Shown here in pieces: positions 18,558-27,677 of a stretch of DNA of 64,000 nt. Below the pieces are notes generated by a model. That model searched no databases, was not told where the DNA came from, and was given only the letters and a program-made list of their open reading frames with translations. Position 1 is the first letter of the stretch, and every line of letters starts with the position of its first letter. Made by a program: the position numbers and the translations under genes. This DNA is from Microcoleus vaginatus PCC 9802 (GTDB lineage: Bacteria; Cyanobacteriota; Cyanobacteriia; Cyanobacteriales; Microcoleaceae), in contig CP031740.1 of NCBI GenBank assembly GCA_022701275.1, positions 3,731,001-3,795,000 of the forward strand. The letters run 5' to 3'.

Positions 18558-18944
18558 CTACCGCGAACCTTTGCAAACCCACTTCCACAAAGGATGACTC
18601 GGCCCACGCTGGCGAATGCGGCGCACTTGTTGTTCCAAACCCTGTTTTTCCCGGTGGGGCAATCCTCGCACCATATTGCGACTTTGCCAAGTTAGCACTG
18701 CTAAAGTCATTCCCAAGCACAAACCCAAACCGAGAGTTGGCCAGCGATTAAAAGATAAACCGTAGCGCACCGCCGCCCAAGTGAAGTGTTCTAACCACAA
18801 AGCGATTTCGCGGCGCAAACCCCAAATGCTCAAAGAACCGACGCTAATCCACAGTAATATCACAGTTAACCATCGGCCATAAACTGTTAGTTTGTGAAGC
18901 CTTTGGACTTCAATTTGAAAATTTGCGTCGCTTTCATTAGTCAT
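18558..18944 (-). CDS. conserved two-helix membrane protein
   Basis: A 128-residue protein with two hydrophobic helices (about residues 25-43, WLTVILLWISVGSLSIW, and 69-87, PTLGLGLCLGMTLAVLTW) and basic, polar ends. No motif identifies it. It is the last gene of a run in one direction, pdhB-secD-secF-this gene, with gaps filled by heptamer repeats, so co-transcription is possible. Confidence 0.65.
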   Translation of the reverse strand: MTNESDANFQIEVQRLHKLTVYGRWLTVILLWISVGSLSIWGLRREIALWLEHFTWAAVRYGLSFNRWPTLGLGLCLGMTLAVLTWQSRNMVRGLPHREKQGLEQQVRRIRQRGPSHPLWKWVCKGSR

Positions 18945-18971
18945 TAGTCATTAGTTATTAGTCATTAGTAT
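18934..18971. repeat. TCATTAG heptamer repeat
   Basis: Five copies of the 7-nt unit TCATTAG (one variant TTATTAG) between secF and the downstream membrane protein. A short inverted set is at 19065-19090. Confidence 0.85.
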
Positions 18972-19097
18972 TTAGGGTACCCAGCGCGCAGCTTACCGCT
19001 ATAAGTGGCGTGTCAAACCATTTTTTTGCCTTAGTCCTGAGTTAACCGTTAACAGCAGTCAGCAGCTTAATAACTAATGACTGATGAGCCATGACAA

Positions 19098-20066
19098 TTA
19101 AACTTCCTCTGACTGGTTGATTCCTTCTGCGGGGACGGGGATAGAGTGGGCCGTGCGACTGCGCCACCAAGCTAGCAGGGTACTGGCAATGAAAATACTC
19201 GAATACGCACCCGCAATAAAGCCGACAATCAATGCTAAAGCAAAGTATTTGAGGGTTTCGCCGCCAAACAAAAAGATGGAAAACAGTGTCAGGAGAGTAG
19301 CAAAAGTCGTGTTAATTGACCTTCCCATGGTCTGCATAACAGCATCATCGACAATTTGATCGATCGACTGTCCCGGATTTAGCTTGATTATTTCTCGCAC
19401 GCGATCGTAAATTACCACTGTATCGTTAACAGAAAAACCGATGATTGTCAAGAGCGCGACCACAAATAAACTGTCAACTTCCACTCCTTGAACTAAACCC
19501 AAAAACGAGAAAACACCAAGAGTAACCAACACGTCATGGAACAGAGCAACGAAAGCAAAAAAGGCGTAATCCAACTGAAACCGGAACGTTAGATAAACCG
19601 TAATTCCAGCAAAGGAAAGAAATAAAGCCAACAATCCCGAAGTAAATAATTGTTTACCGAGGGTAGGCCCAACCGTATCAATTTGAGTAGATTGAGGAGC
19701 AAAAACGCCTATCTTTTCGCTCAAAGCTGTTTGCAAATTAGTCCGCTGTTCGACATCCAAAGTTTTCGTTCGCAGCGACAAACCTCGCTGTTCTTGGCCG
19801 ATAACTTGAATGCTGCTGCCTGCCAAACCTTGGGCGTCCAGGACTTCGCGGACAGCAGCAATATCGATGGGTTTACAATTTTCCGGTTTCGTGCAGTCGA
19901 GTTCAAATTGCAGCCGAGTGCCGCCGATAAAATCTAAACTGGGGCGCAGCGGTGCGCGGATGTCGGGACGAGTCCAAGAAATCGCCATCGACACTATACC
20001 TGCAAGGATTATAGCGGCGGAAATACTCCACCAGAGCGATCGTTGTTTGATAACACTGAATTTCAT
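19098..20066 (-). CDS. secF: protein translocase subunit SecF
   Basis: A 322-residue six-helix inner-membrane protein, partner of SecD in the RND-type complex that uses proton motive force to pull exported proteins through SecYEG. Typical parts: N-terminal helix then [18 protein letters not shown], the periplasmic domain, and membrane motifs [26 protein letters not shown] and a conserved R-SINTT region. It follows secD with a 142-base gap full of heptamer repeats. Confidence 0.95.
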   Translation of the reverse strand: MKFSVIKQRSLWWSISAAIILAGIVSMAISWTRPDIRAPLRPSLDFIGGTRLQFELDCTKPENCKPIDIAAVREVLDAQGLAGSSIQVIGQEQRGLSLRTKTLDVEQRTNLQTALSEKIGVFAPQSTQIDTVGPTLGKQLFTSGLLALFLSFAGITVYLTFRFQLDYAFFAFVALFHDVLVTLGVFSFLGLVQGVEVDSLFVVALLTIIGFSVNDTVVIYDRVREIIKLNPGQSIDQIVDDAVMQTMGRSINTTFATLLTLFSIFLFGGETLKYFALALIVGFIAGAYSSIFIASTLLAWWRSRTAHSIPVPAEGINQSEEV

Positions 20067-20137
20067 AATTTGAAGGAAGAGGGAAGTTCGGCAACGGATT
20101 GTGTAACGGATGTAACGGATTGAAGGAAGAAGTCAGT

Positions 20138-20207
20138 AGTTATTGGTTATTGGTTATTAGTAGCAGCTAACTAACACATAACTAATAACTAATAACTAAT
20201 AACAACA
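20138..20207. repeat. TTGGTTA / AATAACT heptamer repeats
   Basis: Two opposed blocks of 7-nt repeats: TTATTGG units at 20138-20163 and AACTAAT units at 20176-20207, which could pair as a hairpin. They lie in the secD-secF gap. Confidence 0.8.
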
Positions 20208-20208
20208 G

Positions 20209-21606
20209 TTAACTATTAGCAGTTTTCGACAAATTGGGACAGAACCACTGAGGTTTTCGCAGCGCCGGAAAGCTCAACACTACCAAAAGTAGAGTGCGGC
20301 TGCAAGTAATAGCAGAAAACATACTCACTACTACGCCCAATCCCAGAGTTACAGCAAACCCTTTAACTAAACCAGCGCCCAACCAGAACAAAGCAACACA
20401 AGCAATAACCGTTGTGACGTTGCCATCTAAAATGCTGGAAAAAGCGCGGTAAAAACCCGATTCGACCGATCGATAAAGCGATTTCCCGGCCCGCAACTCT
20501 TCCCGCGTGCGCTCAAAAATCAGCACGTTAGCATCCACGGCCATCCCGATGCTGAGTACAAAACCAGCAATTCCCGGCAGCGTTAATGTCACTCCCAAAA
20601 GCACAAAAGCTGCCCAAGTTAACAGAGCATAAATTAACAGCGCAATATTGGCAATTACGCCGGGGAGTCGATAGTAGGCAACCATGAAAATCAAGACTAA
20701 AACTAAGCCGCCTATACCTGCGTTAATACTGCTTTGAATGCTGTCTTTACCCAAGCTAGCCCCAATCGTACGGTTTTCTACAATTTCGACAGGCACCGGC
20801 AAAGCACCGCCCCGCAATTGCACTGCCAAATCGTTGGCTTCTTGCGTTGTAAAGTTGCCTTGAATTACGGCACTTCCACCAGTAATTCCTGCTTGGGCAA
20901 ATTCAACGCCGACGACTGGAGAACTGATCATTCTTTCGTCTAGGAAAATACCGATACTGCGTCCGGTGCCGGCTAAATTTTTAGTGAGTTGGGCAAATAG
21001 TTCGCCTCCTTTGGTATCGAAAACAAGAGCAACGTTCCAGTTGTTCCCAGCCGCCAAGGGTTGAGGTTGAGCGTCTTTGAGGTTTTCGCCACCGAGGCCG
21101 GTGCTTTTGAAGAGTTTGGCGATCGCGTCATTACTTCTTTTCAAAGCAGCCTGATTTTCTTTAATAGCTGCCTCATTCGGGCTAATTTTCAATTCTTCTT
21201 GTTTGACCAGCAATTCCTGCTGCAACTGCCTCTCAATCGCTAATTGTGTTTCTGTTCCGGGCAGTTGTTCCAGAAATTCTAGCTTTGCCGTGCCGCCCAA
21301 AACTCGTTCTGCTTGCTGCGGGTCATTTACTCCGGGCAACTGCACGAGAATTTGGTCTTCTCCTACTGTTTGGACTAATGCTTCGGAAACACCCAAACCG
21401 TTAACCCGGTTTTCGACAATCCGCCGCACTGCTTCTAACATTCCCTGATCAATTTTGGGAATTGTGGGGGTAGTTTTTACTTGAATGGTGAGTTGCGACC
21501 CTCCTTGCAAGTCTAATCCCAGCCGCGTCGGAATTGTTACTATTACAGTAATGGCGGCGATGATTAGAACAAAAATTAGCGCTAATATGGAACGTTGTTT
21601 TTGCAT
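20209..21606 (-). CDS. secD: protein translocase subunit SecD
   Basis: A 465-residue six-helix membrane protein with the SecD hallmarks RLGLDLQGGSQLTIQV near the N-terminus, ENRVNGLGVSE, the P1 head region, LPVPVEIVENRTIGASLG, and the membrane motif GMAVDANVLIFERTREE. Works with SecF in late protein export across the plasma and thylakoid membranes. Order pdhB-secD-secF is common in cyanobacteria. Full length. Confidence 0.95.
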   Translation of the reverse strand: MQKQRSILALIFVLIIAAITVIVTIPTRLGLDLQGGSQLTIQVKTTPTIPKIDQGMLEAVRRIVENRVNGLGVSEALVQTVGEDQILVQLPGVNDPQQAERVLGGTAKLEFLEQLPGTETQLAIERQLQQELLVKQEELKISPNEAAIKENQAALKRSNDAIAKLFKSTGLGGENLKDAQPQPLAAGNNWNVALVFDTKGGELFAQLTKNLAGTGRSIGIFLDERMISSPVVGVEFAQAGITGGSAVIQGNFTTQEANDLAVQLRGGALPVPVEIVENRTIGASLGKDSIQSSINAGIGGLVLVLIFMVAYYRLPGVIANIALLIYALLTWAAFVLLGVTLTLPGIAGFVLSIGMAVDANVLIFERTREELRAGKSLYRSVESGFYRAFSSILDGNVTTVIACVALFWLGAGLVKGFAVTLGLGVVVSMFSAITCSRTLLLVVLSFPALRKPQWFCPNLSKTANS

Positions 21607-21611
21607 ACTTA

Positions 21612-21661
21612 ATTATTAGTCATTAGTCATTCATCATTAGTCATTAGTCATTGGTCAGTAG
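21612..21661. repeat. TCATTAG heptamer repeat
   Basis: Seven-base units TCATTAG/TCATTGG upstream of secD. A second, inverted block (TAATGACTAATGGC type) lies at 21757-21788 just after pdhB. Confidence 0.85.
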
Positions 21662-21791
21662 TTAGGTGGAAGGAATAATCAATTTGTGCATCCGTGTTTT
21701 AGCATTAATGTCCGGCTGGCAAATATCGTTAGTTTTAGGGAACAACCAAAGAGTGATAACTAATGACTAATGGCTAATGACTGATGACTAT

Positions 21792-22775
21792 TTATACTCG
21801 CAATGCTACCATTTTTTGGACGGCTTCGACAATTTGAGTAGGCTGGACAATTGTCAGTCTTTCCAAATTACCGTTGTAAGGTGTGGGAATATCTTGTGAA
21901 GACAACCGCAAAACTGGTGCGTCGAGTTCGTCAAAAAATCGATCGCTAATCGAAGCAATTAGTTCGGCACCGATGCCTCCTGTTTTCATGCACTCCTCTA
22001 CAATAATTACTTTGTGAGTTTTGCGAATGGATGCGCCGATCGTCTCCATGTCCAGGGGTTTGAGAGAAATTAGGTCGATTACTTCAGGATCGTAACCTTC
22101 TTTTACCAGGGCGGGTACGGCTTGCATGACGTGGTGCCGCATCCTCGAATATGTCACGATTGTGACATCTTTGCCCGATCGCACAATTTCTGCTTTGTCC
22201 AGCGGCACTAAATATTCTGTTTCTGGCAAATTTTCTTTGAGGTTGTAAAGAAGGACGTGCTCGAAAAACAGAACGGGGTTATCGTCGCGGATGGCTGATT
22301 TTAAGAGTCCTTTGGCGTTGTAGGGAGTCGAACAGGCAACTATTTTCAAACCCGGTACAGCTTGGAAATATGCTTCTAACCGCTGGGAGTGTTCCGCGCC
22401 GAGTTGCCGGCCCACGCCACCTGGCCCGCGAATTACCATTGGCATTTTGAAGTTGCCGCCGGATGTGTAGCGCAGCATTCCGGCGTTATTGGAAATTTGG
22501 TTGAAGGCCAGCAGCAAAAAGCCCATGTTCATGCCTTCGATGACCGGCCGCAGTCCCGTCATTGCTGCGCCTACTGCCAGGCCTGTAAAGCTATTTTCGG
22601 CGATCGGGGTGTCGAGCACTCTAAGTTCGCCGTATTTGTTGTAGAGGTCTTTGGTGACTTTATAGGAACCGCCGTATTGACCTACGTCTTCGCCGAGTAC
22701 GAATACGGCGGAGTCGCGGGCCATTTCTTCGTCTAACGCCTCGCGGAGGGCGTTGAACAATAAGGTTTCTGCCAT
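21792..22775 (-). CDS. pdhB: pyruvate dehydrogenase E1 component, beta subunit
   Basis: A 327-residue E1-beta subunit. Pairs with PdhA to decarboxylate pyruvate with thiamine diphosphate, feeding acetyl-CoA synthesis. Family blocks: [74 protein letters not shown] and the C-terminal [13 protein letters not shown]. pdhA is not adjacent, as is usual in cyanobacteria. First gene of the pdhB-secD-secF run. Confidence 0.95.
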   Translation of the reverse strand: MAETLLFNALREALDEEMARDSAVFVLGEDVGQYGGSYKVTKDLYNKYGELRVLDTPIAENSFTGLAVGAAMTGLRPVIEGMNMGFLLLAFNQISNNAGMLRYTSGGNFKMPMVIRGPGGVGRQLGAEHSQRLEAYFQAVPGLKIVACSTPYNAKGLLKSAIRDDNPVLFFEHVLLYNLKENLPETEYLVPLDKAEIVRSGKDVTIVTYSRMRHHVMQAVPALVKEGYDPEVIDLISLKPLDMETIGASIRKTHKVIIVEECMKTGGIGAELIASISDRFFDELDAPVLRLSSQDIPTPYNGNLERLTIVQPTQIVEAVQKMVALRV

Positions 22776-22968
22776 AGGAGGTTAAGCAATGATTGCAGGA
22801 GGGTCAGACTAGAATCTTAACCTTTTGGGGGTGTGGATGAGGAGGCGATCGCAAATTTGACAGTTAAAACCTGAGACTTGGCCAATCTTTATCATAACAT
22901 TTGTATTATGTCAATGAATATTTAAGTTAAAATAATACTAACTTGCCTGCCCACCGCAGAGGAATATT

Positions 22969-23544
22969 ATGCTCCAGACAAAAACTCAACTCACTCTGGA
23001 AGAGTTTCTCACTCTTCCCGAAGGAGAAGGCGATATTACCTACGAACTTATTGACGAGCAAGCAGTACCGAAAATGTCACCTAAAAAATTTCATTCTCGC
23101 CTCACCAGAAGCCTAATAAAACTCCTCGAACAGTGGGGTGACGAACGGGGAGAAATTGGTGTAGAATGGGCGGTGAAATTAACCCGCCAGGGGCGAGACA
23201 GGGTGCCAGTACCAGACCTTTTATATGTTTCTTACCAACGCTTATCTCCTGACTGGAATCAAGATGAAGCCTGTCCTGTAGTCCCGGAATTAGTCATAGA
23301 AATTATTTCACCCGAACAAACTTTCGGTCAGTTAGCTGCTAAAGCGAGAGATTATTTAGATGCTAAGGTATTGCGGGTTTGGATAGTAGATAGCAAGGCG
23401 AGAAGCATTACAGTTTTTTACCCCGATGCACCACCGCCAACTTATAGGGGAGATACCCTATTAAAAGAGCCACTTTTTGAGGGATTAGAATTTACGGCGG
23501 AACAGCTATTTCAAATGGCCAAAATACCACTAACATTTTTTTAG
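22969..23544 (+). CDS. Uma2-family (DUF820) putative endonuclease
   Basis: A 191-residue protein of the Uma2/DUF820 family, expanded in cyanobacteria, with a restriction-enzyme-like fold. Visible core: YELIDEQAV, PVPDLLYVS (catalytic Asp), PELVIEIISPEQT (Glu), then ARDYLDAKVLRVWIVDSKARSITVF. Biological role not established; copies scatter as single genes. Start supported by size and N-terminal motif LTLEEFLTLPEGEGD. Confidence 0.85.
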   Translation: MLQTKTQLTLEEFLTLPEGEGDITYELIDEQAVPKMSPKKFHSRLTRSLIKLLEQWGDERGEIGVEWAVKLTRQGRDRVPVPDLLYVSYQRLSPDWNQDEACPVVPELVIEIISPEQTFGQLAAKARDYLDAKVLRVWIVDSKARSITVFYPDAPPPTYRGDTLLKEPLFEGLEFTAEQLFQMAKIPLTFF

Positions 23545-23561
23545 GATGAGTGTGTGGTAGT

Positions 23562-23792
23562 TCACAAGCTATTCCATTCTTCAAGAGGAATTTGCCTTTC
23601 TATAATCTCCTCCGCCTCCCGAATCATCATCCGTAGCTGAGGGACAGAATACTCATCATTAGAGGGAATCGTTAAGCGATACTCCTGATAAATCATAAAC
23701 TGGTGTTTACTTCCAGAAAAAGGACCCGAAAAGCCTAGCTGTTGTAATTTCTGGATGAACTCTCGACGCTTACAAGGTGTCCAACGGCTCAA
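23562..23792 (-). CDS. hicA: HicA-family toxin
   Basis: A 76-residue HicA-type protein, an mRNA interferase with a double-stranded-RNA-binding-like fold. Matches: KRREFIQKLQQLGFSGPFSGSKHQFMIY, with Gly and the catalytic His in GSKHQFM, then LTIPSNDEYSVPQLRMMIREA. It overlaps the end of the hicB gene by 23 bases and follows it in the same direction. Intact by sequence. Confidence 0.88.
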   Translation of the reverse strand: MSRWTPCKRREFIQKLQQLGFSGPFSGSKHQFMIYQEYRLTIPSNDEYSVPQLRMMIREAEEIIERQIPLEEWNSL

Positions 23793-24042
23793 GGCTAGGC
23801 TCCTGATTTAAATCAATATTGTCAATGACGGGCATTCGATGTCGCAATTTCAACCCTAGCAAAATCCAGTCTTCCAAAGTTGAGCGCAACTCATTTTGAC
23901 ACTCTTTTAAAGTTGAACCAAAGGCGATGACTCCCTTGCAAACAGGAATTTTCCCAACAAAGCTATGATCTTCAAGTTTGTCATACATAGCCTGAGCCAT
24001 TGCTTTGTCAACGTATTCGCTCAGAATGAATTTTACAGTCAT
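23770..24042 (-). CDS. hicB: HicB-family antitoxin
   Basis: A 90-residue HicB-type antitoxin with a degenerate RNase H-like fold, from MTVKFILSEYVDKAMAQAMYDKL. Pairs with the overlapping hicA. I chose the ATG at 24042 because it fits the domain start and has AGGAAA upstream; the frame is open to 24123. It lies 81 bases after the NACHT gene in the same direction, so the three genes may form one operon. Confidence 0.82.
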   Translation of the reverse strand: MTVKFILSEYVDKAMAQAMYDKLEDHSFVGKIPVCKGVIAFGSTLKECQNELRSTLEDWILLGLKLRHRMPVIDNIDLNQEPSLEPLDTL

Positions 24043-24123
24043 TGAGTTTCCTTTTGCTTGTCGAATATTGGAATCTCCTTCACAGTTACATCCATTATAT
24101 TTGTTTTTGTCAAGTTCCGGCAT

Positions 24124-25491
24124 TTATATCTCTGAAAAATGTTTTTGCAATAAATCGTGAATAAATCGATAACGCCGATCGCCAGTTTTTTGCAGCAACA
24201 AGCGATCGGTCGCAGCATCGAGAAAACGCTTGTAATCCCAAGGAATGTAGCCGTTCGACCACAGCACGAGGCGCAAGATAAAACTTTCAATCCCGGGAAG
24301 TCCCGGCAACAAAGCACTAATTACCGCAGCAACAGCGCCCGCAATTAATCCCCAAATCGACCCGGAGACTAGGCTTGCAATTAATCCCAAAATCACCCAA
24401 ATCAGCCCGCCAAGCAGCTTAACTCCAAACTGATACTTGCGCCGTTCATGGGCTGTTTGCAGCCAGCTAGACGGTATGCGATCGAGGTAAAATTCTTGAA
24501 TTCCTTGCTGTTCCATTCTTCTGGCCAACCATCCCAGCCAGTGGCGAATTTGTTCCGGCCGCAGTTCTTTACCTCTGGGATACTGCTTGACTTGTCCAGT
24601 GATTTGGTGGCGAATATAGGCAGTTAAGAGATATTTGCGCTGTTCTTCGGCAGAAGTTATGCGCTTCCAAGCTTCGATTAAAATATCGTCGTAAGCCAGA
24701 GCCATCATGCTCAAAAGCAAGGGGACTTTTGCCAATTTCAACAACTCCGGCTCGCGCTCTATGCTGTACCAAAGTTCGCGGCTTCTAGCTTCTAGCAGAT
24801 AATTTTGAATTTGACTTTCTGTTAAAGGTTTCAATAAAACCGCTGCTTGCAGGCGAAATCTAGTATCGCAGTTTTTGTAAGCTTCAAAACTGCTGCAAGC
24901 TACTAAATGTTTGGGTTTAAATTCGCTTTCAACAAACTGATTGATTGCTTGAATGCAGATATTTTGGCGGTGGGTTTCCACTTCGTCCAATCCGTCGAGG
25001 AGAGGTAGCAATTTTTGTTCGGCGACCCATTTTTTGCCGACAGCAGGAGAGATGCCGTATTTGAACTGAAGTTGAGCAATTAACCAATCTGCGATCGCCC
25101 CGGATTCTGCTTTCCACGATCCGAGTTCAAACAGCACTGGTACTGGCAAACTAGCATCTTTTTGGGCGCGGGAAATTAACACCCGAGCTAATTCTAGCAG
25201 CGTCGTAGTTTTGCCTGCACCCGTGGCTCCCAAAATTACCAATTTGCCGCCGCTGCGATCGAACACTTTAGCCATGCTGGCTTTGGGAGGAAGCCGAAAA
25301 CTCGGACGGTTGCCCGCTTTCACTTCCACATCCCAACAGCGGTTAACACCAAGAGGCGACGAGTCTTGACTGAGGTTAGCCAGTACAGCGGCGTGCAAAG
25401 ACTGCGCGAGCCCTGCTTGGACTTCCTGCTTTACCTCTTCCAACAATCGATCGCGAGGCGGTTGTAATCTCAGAGGAATCAATTTTGACAT
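24124..25491 (-). CDS. NACHT-domain STAND NTPase with membrane segment
   Basis: A 455-residue STAND-class NTPase. Walker A GATGAGKT (88-95), Walker B LLPLLDGLDEV (about 165-175), then the NACHT helical region (LAKVPLLLSMMALAYDD, YIRHQITGQ). Near residues 355-400 are one or two hydrophobic helices (LLGGLIWVILGLIASLVSGSIWGLIAG), and the C-terminus ends in YRFIHDLLQKHF. There are no TPR, WD40 or HEAT repeats to sense a ligand, unlike most NLR-like defence proteins. Likely a membrane-tethered signalling or defence NTPase. Confidence 0.8.
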   Translation of the reverse strand: MSKLIPLRLQPPRDRLLEEVKQEVQAGLAQSLHAAVLANLSQDSSPLGVNRCWDVEVKAGNRPSFRLPPKASMAKVFDRSGGKLVILGATGAGKTTTLLELARVLISRAQKDASLPVPVLFELGSWKAESGAIADWLIAQLQFKYGISPAVGKKWVAEQKLLPLLDGLDEVETHRQNICIQAINQFVESEFKPKHLVACSSFEAYKNCDTRFRLQAAVLLKPLTESQIQNYLLEARSRELWYSIEREPELLKLAKVPLLLSMMALAYDDILIEAWKRITSAEEQRKYLLTAYIRHQITGQVKQYPRGKELRPEQIRHWLGWLARRMEQQGIQEFYLDRIPSSWLQTAHERRKYQFGVKLLGGLIWVILGLIASLVSGSIWGLIAGAVAAVISALLPGLPGIESFILRLVLWSNGYIPWDYKRFLDAATDRLLLQKTGDRRYRFIHDLLQKHFSEI

Positions 25492-25738
25492 TTTATGTAC
25501 CTCGCGCTGAACGCTTACCTTCGCAAATTTGCGCGCAAATAACCCAGAGCAAGATTACCATCAGTATAGGCGTCCAGTATATATTATTGACTCAAATTAT
25601 TGCGGCACTTATGGATCGGAAATTTTATATAAAAATCCTGACCCTGTGGCCCGCACTAGGTATTTCCACATAAATTAACTGGCGATCGCCCCAACTCCCA
25701 AACAAAAATTATTAGTATAGATACAGAGAGGGTTTTTT

Positions 25739-26578
25739 ATGTCATTTACTAAGGGTCAAATCATCACAGTCAGCTTAGCAGGACTGGCAACAGCGGTGGG
25801 AGTGGCTGTTGCAACTATACAGTCGGGTGCCATGAAACAATCCGATCTTCCCCTTGCAGAATCCCCGGCATCCACCAGAAACCAGATTGCAGGGCCGACG
25901 AACAACGCTGAATCTCGACCACCAAAATCTCTGCAAGCACAAACCCAGGCTGCAGAATCTCCGAAATCCCCACCCCAACCTGCAAAAACCCCGGCTGTTC
26001 AATCCTCGCTAGTTGCAGGAGTCTCCCCGCCAAAAGTTGAGCCAGTAGTTGTCACACCGCTAAATTCCGGTTGCAAAATCAGCCAGGCTGTAGTCAGCGA
26101 TCCGAATCCACCGCTAAATGTGCGATCGATCCCACAGGTAAGGGGCAGCAACATAGTAGGAAAACTGAAAAATAATACCTTTGTTTCAGTTGCTGAAGAA
26201 CAAAACGGTTGGCTGCGAATTACCGATCCGCCCGGTTGGATTGCCAAAAACCGCACCGAAAGTAGTTGTTCTAACGTCAACCAGCAGATTAATTTTCTGC
26301 CGGGAGGAGATGAGGCGATCGTCAAAGGTCGAATTATCGGCGGCGGCAGCCACTCTTACCGGATTCGTGCTAGAAAAGGTCAAACAATGACTGTTAGGAA
26401 TCGGCAAGAAGTTTTCCCGCAAATTATAACTCCTCGTGGCAAACTTTTAGCCGGAGATCCTTATCAAGGCAATGAAACAGAGTGGACTGGAAAAGTGCCA
26501 GTCACAGGCAATTACACATTACAATTAGACTCAAATTTCCGGGGATACGAATACGAATTTTCTGTTGAATTGCGATAA
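25739..26578 (+). CDS. secreted SH3-domain protein
   Basis: A 279-residue protein with an N-terminal signal/anchor helix (TVSLAGLATAVGVAVATIQ), a Pro/Ser/Gln linker (about 30-110), a bacterial SH3-like domain (about 112-180: LNVRSIPQVRGSNIVGKL, NGWLRITDPPGWI), and a C-terminal beta-rich domain (about 185-279) resembling those that follow SH3 domains in other cyanobacterial envelope proteins. Likely periplasmic, binding cell wall or protein. The 247-base gap upstream holds no gene. Confidence 0.75.
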   Translation: MSFTKGQIITVSLAGLATAVGVAVATIQSGAMKQSDLPLAESPASTRNQIAGPTNNAESRPPKSLQAQTQAAESPKSPPQPAKTPAVQSSLVAGVSPPKVEPVVVTPLNSGCKISQAVVSDPNPPLNVRSIPQVRGSNIVGKLKNNTFVSVAEEQNGWLRITDPPGWIAKNRTESSCSNVNQQINFLPGGDEAIVKGRIIGGGSHSYRIRARKGQTMTVRNRQEVFPQIITPRGKLLAGDPYQGNETEWTGKVPVTGNYTLQLDSNFRGYEYEFSVELR

Positions 26579-26651
26579 TTTTCCTGAGATCAGTAGGGAT
26601 AAAGCAGTGCCTTGTCTTCTCCCAATCGGCGACTTTTAATAAATAGTAGAA

Positions 26652-27377
26652 TTAAGGAATCTCGGAAAGCGAGATATCAAGAATCGCAAATTTCTGCCAA
26701 TCTTCCGAATCAAAGTGCCACCATTCAGTTGTGATACCGATAAATCCGTGTTTTTTCATCGCATTCTTAAGCACTTGACGATTTTTCCGAGATTCCGCGC
26801 TGCCGCCTTGATAATCTCCGTGAGCTTTTTCGGTAAAATCATCGTAAGGTGTGGGCATTTCTAATTCTTTGCCCGTGCGATCGACTAAAGTCAAATCAAT
26901 AGCAGCACCGCGATTGTGCCGCGAACCCCTAGCAGGATTAGCAACATAGCGCGGATCTGGCCAAGCTTGCCACATTTGCTTAGTGACAGAGAAAGGCCTG
27001 TAGCAATCGTAAACTTTCAAACCCAATCCGATTTTTTCCAAATCTGTTTGAACTAGCCCTAACTGTTGAGCAACAGAACTTCTCAAAGCGCATTTCGATA
27101 TAGGGTAAAGCTTTCGTTTCAAGAAATTGTTAGTAGTGGCGTATCGGATATCGAGGCGAATGTTGGGATTTACGGTGCGGATGTCAACCAGTCGCGCGGA
27201 ACGGGGAAGTTGACTCATGAAAATACTTTCAGGTACTACTGGGTTTGGTTCTGGTTGGGTAGTTTGCACTTGTGGCGGCTCCTGGGCGCGAATAGATGTT
27301 GTATAACTCAGTGTGGTTGTAGATAGTAATATTAGAGCGAATACAATTAAATATTTTGTAAATCGGTTTAATTTCAT
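26652..27377 (-). CDS. D-alanyl-D-alanine dipeptidase (VanX/M15D type)
   Basis: An exported M15D peptidase of about 241 residues. Zinc site and catalytic motifs are complete: SRHNRGAAIDLTLVD (His and Asp ligands) and TEWWHFDS (Glu catalyst, His ligand). Substrate-pocket blocks VDIRTVNPNIRLDIRYATTNNF and VYDCYRP also fit. It cleaves D-Ala-D-Ala, probably in peptidoglycan recycling. The ATG at 27377 gives a clean signal peptide (LIVFALILLSTTTLSY); the frame is open to 27446. Confidence 0.88.
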   Translation of the reverse strand: MKLNRFTKYLIVFALILLSTTTLSYTTSIRAQEPPQVQTTQPEPNPVVPESIFMSQLPRSARLVDIRTVNPNIRLDIRYATTNNFLKRKLYPISKCALRSSVAQQLGLVQTDLEKIGLGLKVYDCYRPFSVTKQMWQAWPDPRYVANPARGSRHNRGAAIDLTLVDRTGKELEMPTPYDDFTEKAHGDYQGGSAESRKNRQVLKNAMKKHGFIGITTEWWHFDSEDWQKFAILDISLSEIP

Positions 27378-27454
27378 AGCTCTGTTAAGTGGATATTTAA
27401 TAGACTTTTTACATTTCATAACTTGGGGAATTTTCGCGTTTTTCATGTTGTCTG

Positions 27455-27612
27455 CCAGCCCGCCAGACCGACAGGGGTTGAAACCCCTGTCTCATAGCTA
27501 AAGTCCTCTGAAGAGGACTGAAATATTTGTCTAAAACTTTTATTTTATGAGTCTTTCAGTCGGTTTTAACCGACTTTAGCTATGAGACGGGGGTTAAAAC
27601 CCCCGGCGGACT
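27455..27612. repeat. two palindromic repeat units, opposed
   Basis: 27460-27515 reads CAGGGGTTGAAACCCCTG then CATAGCTAAAGTCCTC; 27545-27612 carries AGTCGGTTTTAACCGACTTTAGCTATGAG then GGGGGTTAAAACCCCC. They are inverted relative to each other and related to 13131-13190. They lie between purB and the dipeptidase gene. Confidence 0.7.
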
Positions 27613-27677
27613 GTGGGACAAGCGCGAGAACGCTCGCTCTCTTCTCTCTCTGAGTCATTTTTAATTGTTAATTGTCC

